NCBI RefSeq assembly: GCF_009727155.1
Contig: NZ_WNWM01000002.1
Location: 6,849,454 to 6,913,453, forward strand
Direction: 5' to 3'
DNA length: 64,000 nucleotides
Source: Pseudoduganella dura
GTDB lineage: Bacteria > Pseudomonadota > Gammaproteobacteria > Burkholderiales > Burkholderiaceae_D
Shown: piece by piece, positions 16,561 to 23,958 of the stretch
Position numbering within the stretch: position 1 is the first letter of the stretch
How the letters are laid out: every line of letters starts with the position of its first letter
Position numbers and translations under genes: made by a program
Notes under the pieces: model-generated
Databases searched by the model: none
Told to the model about the DNA's origin: nothing
Seen by the model: only the letters and a program-made list of their open reading frames with translations

Positions 16561-18066
16561 ATGGAAACCGAACTGAAGCTGAAAGTCGCCCAGCGCGACC
16601 TGGCCAAATTGCGCGAGCACGCGCTGCTGGCAGAGCTGGCGATCGCCACGCCGGAAGAACACGAACTGCGCGACACCTACTACGACACGCCGAAGCTCGA
16701 CCTGTGGCACAACGGCCTGACCTTGCGCGTACGCACCGACAACGAGGCATACATCCAGACCGTGAAGACGGCGTCCGGCGGCTCGGCCGGCCTGCACGAA
16801 CGGGGCGAATGGGAATCGGCGCTGGCCGGGCCCGCGCCGGAACCGGCGGAAGTGGCGCGCCAGATCAAGACGAAGCGCATCGCCGAGCTGCTGCGCTCGC
16901 CGAACATCGTCAACAACCTGCGCCCCGTCTTCAACAACGTCACGCGCCGCACCAGGTGGAATATCCTGTTGCCCGATGGCCGGCAGGTGGAATGCGTGCT
17001 CGATGCGGGCGACATCCATGCGGGCGGGCGCAACGCGCCGATCGGCGAGCTGGAATTCGAGCTGAAGCGGGGCGACCCCACGCAGCTGTTCGAGCTGGCG
17101 CTGTCGCTGCACAAGGATATCCCGCTGCAGATCGCCAACGACAGCAAGGCCGCGCGCGGCTATGCGCTGCTCGACATCGCGCCGCCGGCCCCGGTGAAGG
17201 CGGTGCCCGTGCACCTGACGAAGAAAATGCGGCTGGAAGACGCGCTGCAGTGCATGGGCCTGAACTGCCTGCAGCAGCTGGAAGCGAACGTGCCCGGCGT
17301 GCTCAAGCAGAGCGTGGAAAGCCTGCACCAGATGCGCGTGGGCCTGCGCCGGCTGCGCGCGCTGCTCGACATGTTCCGGGACATCGCGCCGCTGCCCGAA
17401 CCGATGGCCGAGAGCCTGGAGTGGCTGGCCGGCGAGCTCGGCGCGGCTCGCGACTGGGACGTGCTGGCCGGCTCCACGCTGCCGCGGATCGCCGGGCTGG
17501 ATACGGGCACCCTGCGCGCCATTGCGCAGCAGCGGGGCGACGAATTGCACCGCACGCTGGTGCAGACGCTGTACCTGCCCCGCTATACCCAGTTGATCCT
17601 GCAGCTGAACGGCTGGTTCCACGGCAAGGGCTGGCGCGACGGCGACGCCCTGCCGAAGGGCTCGCCACTGGCCCTGCGCGCGGCGGATGCGATGGCGCCG
17701 CTGCTGCACAAGGCCCAGCAGCGCCTGCGCAAGCGCATCGACGCGCTCGACGAAGACAATCCCGATGCGCGCCACCGGGTACGCATCGCCGCGAAAAAGG
17801 CGCGCTACGCGGCGGAGTTCTTCCACGACCTGCTGCCCGCCAGGCCGGTGAAGAAATACGTGCGCGCGCTGTCGGGGCTGCAAGACAAGCTGGGCCTGCT
17901 GAACGACCTGGCCGTGGCGGGCACGCTGCTGGGTGAAATGGAAGCGCGCGGCCCGTCCGGCGAGCTCAGCTATGCGCGCGGCTATGTGACCGCCACCGCC
18001 GAAGCGGAAAGCCATCATCTCGACACGGCGCTGCATGACATCGCGCGCCTGAAGATCGTGCGCTGA
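16561..18066 (+). CDS. CYTH-CHAD domain protein (inorganic polyphosphate-related)
   Basis: Protein of 501 residues. ATG 16561 is preferred over ATG 16549 because GGAGAAG lies 5-6 bases before it. Residues ~1-205 form a CYTH (triphosphate tunnel) domain with the N-terminal ETELKLKV signature, TYYDTPKLDL, LRVRTDN and GELEFELKRG. Residues ~225-500 form a helical CHAD domain with the conserved His residues (SLHQMRVGLRRLRALLDMF; ARHRVRIAAKKARYAAEFF). CYTH proteins of this type hydrolyse inorganic triphosphate, and CHAD binds polyphosphate and targets proteins to polyP granules. The gene is divergent from the GGDEF-EAL gene and not obviously in an operon. The polyphosphate role is from the family. 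Confidence 0.9.
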   Translation: METELKLKVAQRDLAKLREHALLAELAIATPEEHELRDTYYDTPKLDLWHNGLTLRVRTDNEAYIQTVKTASGGSAGLHERGEWESALAGPAPEPAEVARQIKTKRIAELLRSPNIVNNLRPVFNNVTRRTRWNILLPDGRQVECVLDAGDIHAGGRNAPIGELEFELKRGDPTQLFELALSLHKDIPLQIANDSKAARGYALLDIAPPAPVKAVPVHLTKKMRLEDALQCMGLNCLQQLEANVPGVLKQSVESLHQMRVGLRRLRALLDMFRDIAPLPEPMAESLEWLAGELGAARDWDVLAGSTLPRIAGLDTGTLRAIAQQRGDELHRTLVQTLYLPRYTQLILQLNGWFHGKGWRDGDALPKGSPLALRAADAMAPLLHKAQQRLRKRIDALDEDNPDARHRVRIAAKKARYAAEFFHDLLPARPVKKYVRALSGLQDKLGLLNDLAVAGTLLGEMEARGPSGELSYARGYVTATAEAESHHLDTALHDIARLKIVR

Positions 18067-18179
18067 GCACGACCTGACTCGCCGGCTCGGGACGCTCCGC
18101 GGGCCGGCGCCATGGGAGTCGGTGCCATGCGGGCCGTTATGTACGGTCAAGCACGGAAGGACCCGCTGCACCGCCTACA

Positions 18180-19319
18180 ATGGGCGCCATGATGCGAGCA
18201 ACCGACCAGCAATCCGGCCAGCCGCTCGCCGAGATCTCCCGGCGGGCACTCGCGCTGCGCGACGACGTCATCGCACACTGGATGGCGCTGGCACGGCGCG
18301 AAGTGCGCGGCGCCAGTCACCTGCCTGCGCCGATCCTGGCCGATACCCTGCCCGCCTTCTACGACAGCATCGCCAGGACCCTGGCTCCCGGCTGTCCGCG
18401 CCTGCTGGCCACGGAGGGCAACAACGCCGCGGAACAGCACGGCGGCGAACGCGCCAGGATGACGCATTACGGCCCCGAACAGGTGATCCATGAATACCAG
18501 CTGTTCCGGGATGCGATCTACGAAGTGACCGGCGCGGCCGGGCTGTCGTTCGACTTGTACCAGCGTGCCCATATCGAGGCGGCAATCGATATCGCGCAGC
18601 GCCGGGCCATCGGGGAGTTCAGTACCATCCACGAGGAACTGCGCCGCAAGCTGGCGGCCACGCTGTCGCACGACATGCTGTCGCCGCTGGCCACCATCGT
18701 GTCCGGTGCCGAGCTGATCGGTCTGGCCACCGACGTTACCGCGGCGCGGCGCACGTCCCGCAAGATCCTGGAAAACGGCCAGCGCCTCGGGCACATGATC
18801 GCCCAGCTGCTCGACGCCCTGACGGTGGCCGGCATGGACCGGCTGCCGCTCGATCCCGCGCCGTTCGACATCCGCCTGCTGGTGCGTGCCGTGTGCGAGG
18901 AATTCTCCGCGCAGCACGTGCGGATCGAAATCGAAGGCGGCTCGGTGCACGGCTGGTGGGATTTCGTGCAGTTGCAGCGGGCGCTGGAAAACCTGGTGCG
19001 CAATGCCGCGAAATACGGCGACGGCGACGCGGTCACGATCCGTTCGGCCGAAACCCACGGCCGGCTGCTGCTGTCGGTGCACAACACGGGCAATCCGATC
19101 GCCACCGACCGGTTCGAACACATCTTCGCCTACCTGCACCGCGAGAACGTGCTGCCGGTGGCGGGCTATGGCATCGGCCTGCCGTTCGTCAAATCGGTGG
19201 CCGAAGGCCACGGCGGCTCGATCGTCGTCGACAGCTCCGGGCCGGCCGGCACCACGTTCCTGATCGATATTCCGCTGGATTGCCGGCTGGCCGCAGGGGG
19301 CCGGGATCCTGGGGACTGA
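18180..19319 (+). CDS. sensor histidine kinase with RsbRD-type N-terminal domain
   Basis: Protein of up to 379 residues without membrane helices. The N-terminal ~150 residues are all-helical and resemble the RsbRD N-terminal domain (LRDDVIAHWMALARREV). HisKA follows with the phospho-acceptor His in KLAATLSHDMLSPLATIV (~160-175), then HATPase (NLVRNAAKYGDG; GYGIGLPFVKSVAEGHGG). No receiver domain is fused and no response regulator is adjacent, so its partner is elsewhere. The start is uncertain: ATG at 18180, 18189 or 18192. TACAAT at 18176-18181 resembles a -10 box, which would favour the later starts. It converges with the kinase at 19361. Confidence 0.85.
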   Translation: MGAMMRATDQQSGQPLAEISRRALALRDDVIAHWMALARREVRGASHLPAPILADTLPAFYDSIARTLAPGCPRLLATEGNNAAEQHGGERARMTHYGPEQVIHEYQLFRDAIYEVTGAAGLSFDLYQRAHIEAAIDIAQRRAIGEFSTIHEELRRKLAATLSHDMLSPLATIVSGAELIGLATDVTAARRTSRKILENGQRLGHMIAQLLDALTVAGMDRLPLDPAPFDIRLLVRAVCEEFSAQHVRIEIEGGSVHGWWDFVQLQRALENLVRNAAKYGDGDAVTIRSAETHGRLLLSVHNTGNPIATDRFEHIFAYLHRENVLPVAGYGIGLPFVKSVAEGHGGSIVVDSSGPAGTTFLIDIPLDCRLAAGGRDPGD

Positions 19320-19331
19320 CACTTTTCGGGG

Positions 19332-19349
19332 TGGATTTCCAGGAAAATC
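19332..19349. terminator. small hairpin between convergent kinase genes
   Basis: GGATTT (19332-19337) and AAATCC (19344-19349) form a 6-bp stem with a 6-base loop in the 41-bp gap between the two convergent kinase genes. It is the only inverted repeat in the gap and may act in both directions. No long T-run follows. Confidence 0.35.
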
Positions 19350-19360
19350 CCGGTAAATTC

Positions 19361-21853
19361 CTAGCCCTTTCCCAGCGCCCCGATCAACCGCCGCAGGTCA
19401 TCGATCCCGTACGGCTTGGCCAGCGCCTGCGTGCCCGGCAAGTCGGGCGCCGTGCCGAAGCCGGAGGCGATCGCGGTATGCAGGTGCGGCACGCGCTGCC
19501 GCGCCAGCCTGACCAGTTCGATTCCCTGCATGCCGGGCAGCTGCTGGTCGGTGATCAGCACGTCGATCTGGGTGCCGAGCAGCGCCAGCGCTTCCTCGGC
19601 GCTGGCCACGGCGATCACCTCGTGCCCGATGAATTCGATCATGTCGCGCGTATTGGCGCGGATCGCTTCCTCGTCCTCGACCAGCAGCACCTTCAGCCTG
19701 GACGGCGGCGGCGCCACCGGCACGGCGCCGGCGGGCCATGGCACCGCCGGCGCGCCGGGAACGCGCGCGCGCTGCCGCTCGCCGGCCAGCACATGCCGGA
19801 TCTTGCGCGCCAGGCTTTCCTTCGTATAGGGCTTGCCGATCAGCTCCACGCCCGGGTCGAGGCGCCCGCCGTGCACGATCGCGTTTTCCGTGTAGCCCGA
19901 CGTGAACACCACGGCGAGATCGGGAAGCCGTTCCCTGGCCTTGCGCGCCAGGTCCGGGCTGCGCAGCGTGCCCGGCATCACCACGTCGGTGAACAGCAGG
20001 TCGACGTGGATGCCGCTGTCGATCACCGTCAGCGCCGCCGCCGCGTCGTGCGCCTTCAGTACCCGGTAACCGAGTTCGGTCAGCATGTCGACCACGGTAC
20101 CGCGTACTTCGTCGTCGTCCTCGGCCACCAGCACGGTCTCGGTACCGCCGGTCGCCGGCGTGGCATCGAGCACGGTGTAGGCGTCTTCCGCCTCGCGCGT
20201 GCGCGGCAGGTACAGTTTCACGGTCGTGCCGAGCCCCGGCTCGCTGTAGATCTTCACGTGGCCGCCGGACTGCTTGACCAGGCCATAGACCATCGACAGC
20301 CCGAGACCCGTGCCCTTGCCTTCCGGCTTCGTGGAAAAGAACGGCTCGAACGCCTGCGCCATCACCTCGGCGCTCATGCCGGTGCCCGTATCGCTGACGG
20401 CCACCATCACATACTGGCCGGGCACCACGTCCAGGTGGGATGCGCAGTAGTTACTGTCGAGCAGCGCATTGTTCACCTCGATGGTCAGCCTGCCGTGGCC
20501 GTTCATGGCGTCGCGCGCGTTGATCGCCAGGTTGAGGATGGCGTTTTCCACCTGCGCCACGTCGATCGACGCGCTCCACAGGCCGCCGGACATCACCGTC
20601 TCGATCTCCACCTCTTCGCCCAGCGTGCGGCGCAGCATGTCTTCCATGCCGGCGATCAGGCGGCTCACCTTGACCACCTTCGGTTCGAGCGGCTGGCGCC
20701 GCGCGAACGCCAGCAGGTAGCCGGCCAGCCTGGCGCCGCGCTCCACGCCGGCGCGCGCGTTTTCCAGGCGCCGCATCACTTCCGGCCGGTCGGCCACCCG
20801 CGGCGCCATCAATTGCAGATTGCCCGAAATGACCTGCAGCAGGTTGTTGAAGTCATGCGCCACGCCGCCGGTGAGCTTGCCGATGGTTTCCATCTTCTGC
20901 GCATGCTGCAGAGCCGCCTCGGTGCGACGCATCGCTTCGGCCTGCTCGATGTCGGCGGTGATGTCGCGGCCGATCGCGTGGATGTAGCGGGCATCCGGCG
21001 ACGCGGTCCACGACAGCGAACAGTAGCTGCCGTCCTTGCGGCGGTAGCGGTTCTCGAAGCGGAACACGTGGGCGCCCGCGCTCAGCGCCGACACCTGGCG
21101 CACGGTGGTTTCGCGATCCTCCGGGTGCACCAGGTCGAGGAACGACTGGCCGATCACCTCGGCCGCCTGCCAGCCCAGGATCGACGTGAAAGCGGGGCTC
21201 ACGGCGGTCAGCCGCGCGTCGAAACCGGCCACCAGGAGGATGTCCTTCGACAGCCGCCACATCCGGTCCCGCTCGGCGGTGCGCTCGGCCACCTGCGATT
21301 CGAGCGTGGCGTTCATGCGCGCCAGCGCCTGCGCGGCCGCTTTCTGGCTCGCTTCGCTCTCGCGCAGCGAGCGCTCGGCGCGCACCTTCGCGCTCGTTTC
21401 CACCACCACCGCGAACACGCCGCCGATCGTGCCGTCCTCGTACGTGACGGGCGAATAATCGAGGTTCATCCATACCGGTTCCGGCTGGCCGCTGCGGTGC
21501 AGCGTCAGTTCCTGTTCCACGTAGCTGAGCTTGCCGCCCCGCAGTACCACGCGCATCACGTTGTCGTTGAAGTCCGCCACTTCCGGCCAGCCCTTGCGCA
21601 CCTCGGAGCCCAGCAACGTGGGGTGGCGGGCGCCCGCGAATTCGGAATACGCATCGTTATAGATCATGTAGCCCAGCGGGCCCCACAGCGTGACGATCGG
21701 TACCGGCGATTGCAGGATCAGGGCGACGGTGGTCTTCATGCCGGGGTGCCATTCGTGCATCGCGCCGAGGGCGGTATCGGCCCAGGGAAATGCGCGAATG
21801 AGCTCGGCCGTGCGGCTGCCGGCGGGCAGGAACAGTGGAGAAATATGCGTCAT
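19361..21853 (-). CDS. hybrid PAS-PAS histidine kinase with two receiver domains
   Basis: Soluble 830-residue protein: PAS (~40-160), a coiled-coil linker (~165-205), PAS/PAC (~205-320), HisKA with His in GKLTGGVAHDFNNLLQVI (~345-362), and HATPase (~400-580; NLAINARDAM, DTGTGMS, GTGLGLSMVYGL). Two receivers follow: the first has LLFTDVVMPG and Lys in IGKPYTKE, the second LITDQQLPGMQG and LAKPYG. The His region VAHDFNNLL belongs to the type common in receiver-fused kinases. The tandem receivers suggest a phosphorelay or a phosphate sink. It sits downstream of the PEP-CTERM operon on the same strand but beyond a hairpin. Signal and target are unknown. Confidence 0.9.
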   Translation of the reverse strand: MTHISPLFLPAGSRTAELIRAFPWADTALGAMHEWHPGMKTTVALILQSPVPIVTLWGPLGYMIYNDAYSEFAGARHPTLLGSEVRKGWPEVADFNDNVMRVVLRGGKLSYVEQELTLHRSGQPEPVWMNLDYSPVTYEDGTIGGVFAVVVETSAKVRAERSLRESEASQKAAAQALARMNATLESQVAERTAERDRMWRLSKDILLVAGFDARLTAVSPAFTSILGWQAAEVIGQSFLDLVHPEDRETTVRQVSALSAGAHVFRFENRYRRKDGSYCSLSWTASPDARYIHAIGRDITADIEQAEAMRRTEAALQHAQKMETIGKLTGGVAHDFNNLLQVISGNLQLMAPRVADRPEVMRRLENARAGVERGARLAGYLLAFARRQPLEPKVVKVSRLIAGMEDMLRRTLGEEVEIETVMSGGLWSASIDVAQVENAILNLAINARDAMNGHGRLTIEVNNALLDSNYCASHLDVVPGQYVMVAVSDTGTGMSAEVMAQAFEPFFSTKPEGKGTGLGLSMVYGLVKQSGGHVKIYSEPGLGTTVKLYLPRTREAEDAYTVLDATPATGGTETVLVAEDDDEVRGTVVDMLTELGYRVLKAHDAAAALTVIDSGIHVDLLFTDVVMPGTLRSPDLARKARERLPDLAVVFTSGYTENAIVHGGRLDPGVELIGKPYTKESLARKIRHVLAGERQRARVPGAPAVPWPAGAVPVAPPPSRLKVLLVEDEEAIRANTRDMIEFIGHEVIAVASAEEALALLGTQIDVLITDQQLPGMQGIELVRLARQRVPHLHTAIASGFGTAPDLPGTQALAKPYGIDDLRRLIGALGKG

Positions 21854-21968
21854 ACGGTAGCAGTACGGTCAGGTCACGATTCGCGCCGGGGCGGCGCGAG
21901 ATGCCGAAATAGTTAGCGATCATACACTTTCGTGGCCGAGAAGTATGTTCCTGCTGTACCGTACGCGC

Positions 21969-21993
21969 GAGCCGCCCTCCATGCGGGCGGCTC
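21969..21993 (-). terminator. hairpin after the S8/PEP-CTERM operon
   Basis: GAGCCGCCC and GGGCGGCTC pair as a perfect 9-bp stem with a 7-base loop, 27 bp past the stop of the last PEP-CTERM gene. No T-run follows on the minus strand, so termination would be Rho-assisted or the hairpin protects the transcript end. Confidence 0.5.
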
Positions 21994-22020
21994 CCTTCCG
22001 TGCATCCGGGCGTCGTGGCG

Positions 22021-22578
22021 TCAGCGCCGGCGCCGCCGGCGCGCGGCCATGCCCGACCCCGCCAGCGCGGCCAGGCCCGCCAGCAGCATCGCCGCCGAAG
22101 CCGGTTCCGGCACCGCGCTGATATGGACCAGCCCCTTGCCGCCCACGGTGGTGCTGAACGCGCCCCAGTCGTAGTCGTAGTAGCCGGCCACCACGAACAC
22201 GTACTGTTTGCCCGGATCCATCGCCGCCATGACGGAGGTCAGCTCGAAGCCGTCGCTGCCGTCCGACGACATCAGGTTCTTCTGCGGCTGCAGCGGATCG
22301 AACGCATCCCTGTAGAAGAACGACATGCAGTTGAAGGCGCAGTTCGTGAGGAACGAATACTGCCAGTCGCTGGTGTCGACGCTGACATTGAACGCGCGGT
22401 AGGTCACCGCGGTCACGTAGTCCGGCGTGGGCCCGCCGTACGAACCGGCCCGCGCATACGTGGGACCGAACGTGGTGTCGCCGGTGATCGTCGCCACGTC
22501 GGCGCGCGCGCCCTGCAGGCCGGCGGCCAGCAGGCCGGCCATGGCCAGGATGGCGCGGAGTTTTTTAGCGGATCGCAT
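22021..22578 (-). CDS. PEP-CTERM sorting-domain protein
   Basis: Protein of 185 residues with a signal peptide (MRSAKKLRAILAMAGLLAAG, cleavage near ARA) and a C-terminal exosortase-type signal: VPEPASAAMLLAGLAAL, then a basic tail RRRRRR. The mature part has four conserved Cys-type positions (NCAFNCMSFFY) and the phrase GAFSTTVGGKG also found in the gene just upstream, so the two are paralogues. The gene overlaps the upstream PEP-CTERM gene by 14 bp. By family the C-terminal signal is cut by an exosortase (EpsH/XrtA type) and the protein is released to or anchored at the surface with exopolysaccharide. No exosortase is in the window. Confidence 0.85.
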   Translation of the reverse strand: MRSAKKLRAILAMAGLLAAGLQGARADVATITGDTTFGPTYARAGSYGGPTPDYVTAVTYRAFNVSVDTSDWQYSFLTNCAFNCMSFFYRDAFDPLQPQKNLMSSDGSDGFELTSVMAAMDPGKQYVFVVAGYYDYDWGAFSTTVGGKGLVHISAVPEPASAAMLLAGLAALAGSGMAARRRRRR

Positions 22579-23164
22579 CGATGTGTCCTTTCGTGCTGGT
22601 GGATGGGGCGGCGCGCCTGCGGACGGCGATGCCGAGGCCGAGCAGGCCGGCGCCCAGCATCAGCCAGGCCGATGGCTCGGGCACGGCGGCAACCGGCGTG
22701 ATGGTGAAGGCCCCGGCACCGGAGATGGTGGTGCTGAAGCTGCCGAACTGGGTGGCATCCTCGCCGGTGACGACGATCGTGTAATGGCCCGGATCGAGCG
22801 GCCCGCCGAAGGCCACCGCCCATGGCGTCACGTAGTTGCCGTTCGCCGCGAAGAAGTTCCTGGTCGGATCGGCGGGATCGAATGCGCCCGTATAGAGGTA
22901 CATCGAACAGTCGAACACGCAGGTGGTGGCGAAGTTGAACGGATTCGCCGCTTCCTGGATATGCACATCGTAGGCGAGATAGCGCGTGCCCGGATAGACC
23001 GCGCCGTCCGGCCAGGACTTCGGGTCTTCCTCGATGCGGGTAAAGGTGGGCGCGTTACTGGTGTCGCCGGTGAAGGTGACTATTTCGGCGCTGGCGCCCT
23101 GCGCGAGGCCGGCGAGCAGCGCGGTCGCCGCGAGCGTGCGGGCCAGTCGGGTGGTTGTTTGCAT
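22565..23164 (-). CDS. PEP-CTERM sorting-domain protein
   Basis: Protein of 199 residues; the start at 23164 has GAGGAG six bases upstream. A signal peptide (LAATALLAGLAQGASA) is followed by a mature domain that begins EIVTFTGDTSNAPTF, parallel to the downstream paralogue (DVATITGDTTFGPTY). It carries the same CVFDC/Y-Y pattern and SFSTTISGAGAF near the end. The sorting signal is VPEPSAWLMLGAGLLGLGI plus VRRR. Unlike most such proteins it runs on for ~15 residues after the basic cluster, because the reading frame overlaps the next gene. Function of the mature domain is unknown; it is probably surface or matrix associated. Confidence 0.85.
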   Translation of the reverse strand: MQTTTRLARTLAATALLAGLAQGASAEIVTFTGDTSNAPTFTRIEEDPKSWPDGAVYPGTRYLAYDVHIQEAANPFNFATTCVFDCSMYLYTGAFDPADPTRNFFAANGNYVTPWAVAFGGPLDPGHYTIVVTGEDATQFGSFSTTISGAGAFTITPVAAVPEPSAWLMLGAGLLGLGIAVRRRAAPSTSTKGHIDAIR

Positions 23165-23197
23165 CGTTTTCTCCTCAGTGTGGATCGGGTTGTGCCG

Positions 23198-23935
23198 TCA
23201 AGCCTGGCGGGTGCGCCGGACCGCCGCGCCGAGCACGCCCAGGCCCGCCAGCAGCGCCATCCACGTGGCCGGTTCCGGCACCGCGCTGACGGTCGCATCG
23301 ATGTTGTCCAGCGCGAACTGGGCCAGGTTGTAGGCGGGCTGGTCGAGCGAGTTGACACAGCTGCCTTCGATGAACACGCAGGCGCTGAAGGTCACGCTGG
23401 TGAACGCGGCGCCGTTGAAGCCGTCCAGCGCCGCGGTGGCGAACGCATATGCGCCGTTCGCGTCGAGGCCGGGTAAATCCAGCGCCAGCGTGGCGGTGGC
23501 GCCATCGGCGCGCGTGCCGCTGACCACCAGCTGGCCGCGCAGGCCGGCATCGACCGGTTGCGGCGCGAGGAACGCAAAGTCCAGGCTCGTCACCGAGAAA
23601 GTCCGGCCGTCCGCCCGGGACAGCCGCAGCGCGCTGTCATTCAGTCCCGCGTAATACAGGCTGGCGTTGCCCGCCGGGCAGGCGATGCCGTCGCAACCGG
23701 ACGGATCGCCGCCGTCGAGGATCGCGCCGCTCAGGCCGTTGACGCCGTTGGCGATGCCCCAGGGATTATCGAGAGCGGCGAGCGTGAATCCCGATTCGGC
23801 CAGCGTTTCACCGCCTCCGAGGATCACCGGCGCCTGGCTGTCGAACGTGATCACGCCGGCCATCGCCGGGGCCGTGGCCAGCAGCGCGCAGGCGAACAGC
23901 GCCTGCCGGACAGGGGTCTGCAAGAGTTTTTTCAT
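23198..23935 (-). CDS. PEP-CTERM protein (NF038120-like)
   Basis: Protein of 245 residues starting MKKLLQTPVRQALFACALLA with a signal peptide ending in APAMA. The mature domain begins VITFDSQAPVILGGGE and contains a GCDGIACPAGN loop, LDFAFLAPQP and FSACVFIEGSC, a beta-rich pattern seen in secreted PEP-CTERM proteins that bind or coat surfaces. The end is VPEPATWMALLAGLGVLGA plus RRTRQA. It lies 23 bp after the S8 protease gene and 33 bp before the next PEP-CTERM gene, so the four genes appear to be one transcript. The specific family name is from memory and is not verified. Confidence 0.8.
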   Translation of the reverse strand: MKKLLQTPVRQALFACALLATAPAMAGVITFDSQAPVILGGGETLAESGFTLAALDNPWGIANGVNGLSGAILDGGDPSGCDGIACPAGNASLYYAGLNDSALRLSRADGRTFSVTSLDFAFLAPQPVDAGLRGQLVVSGTRADGATATLALDLPGLDANGAYAFATAALDGFNGAAFTSVTFSACVFIEGSCVNSLDQPAYNLAQFALDNIDATVSAVPEPATWMALLAGLGVLGAAVRRTRQA

Positions 23936-23958
23936 GTGTTTTCCAGGGGGTGAAAGAT

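Noticed and set aside
13681..18171. A 1,496-codon frame extending the GGDEF-EAL gene upstream
   Set aside because: The upstream half is antisense to the well-supported CYTH-CHAD gene and encodes no recognisable domain. The real start is near 16356.
22021..23935. Exosortase or extracellular polysaccharide genes accompanying the PEP-CTERM proteins
   Set aside because: None of the neighbouring proteins has the multi-helix exosortase pattern. The enzyme must be encoded elsewhere.
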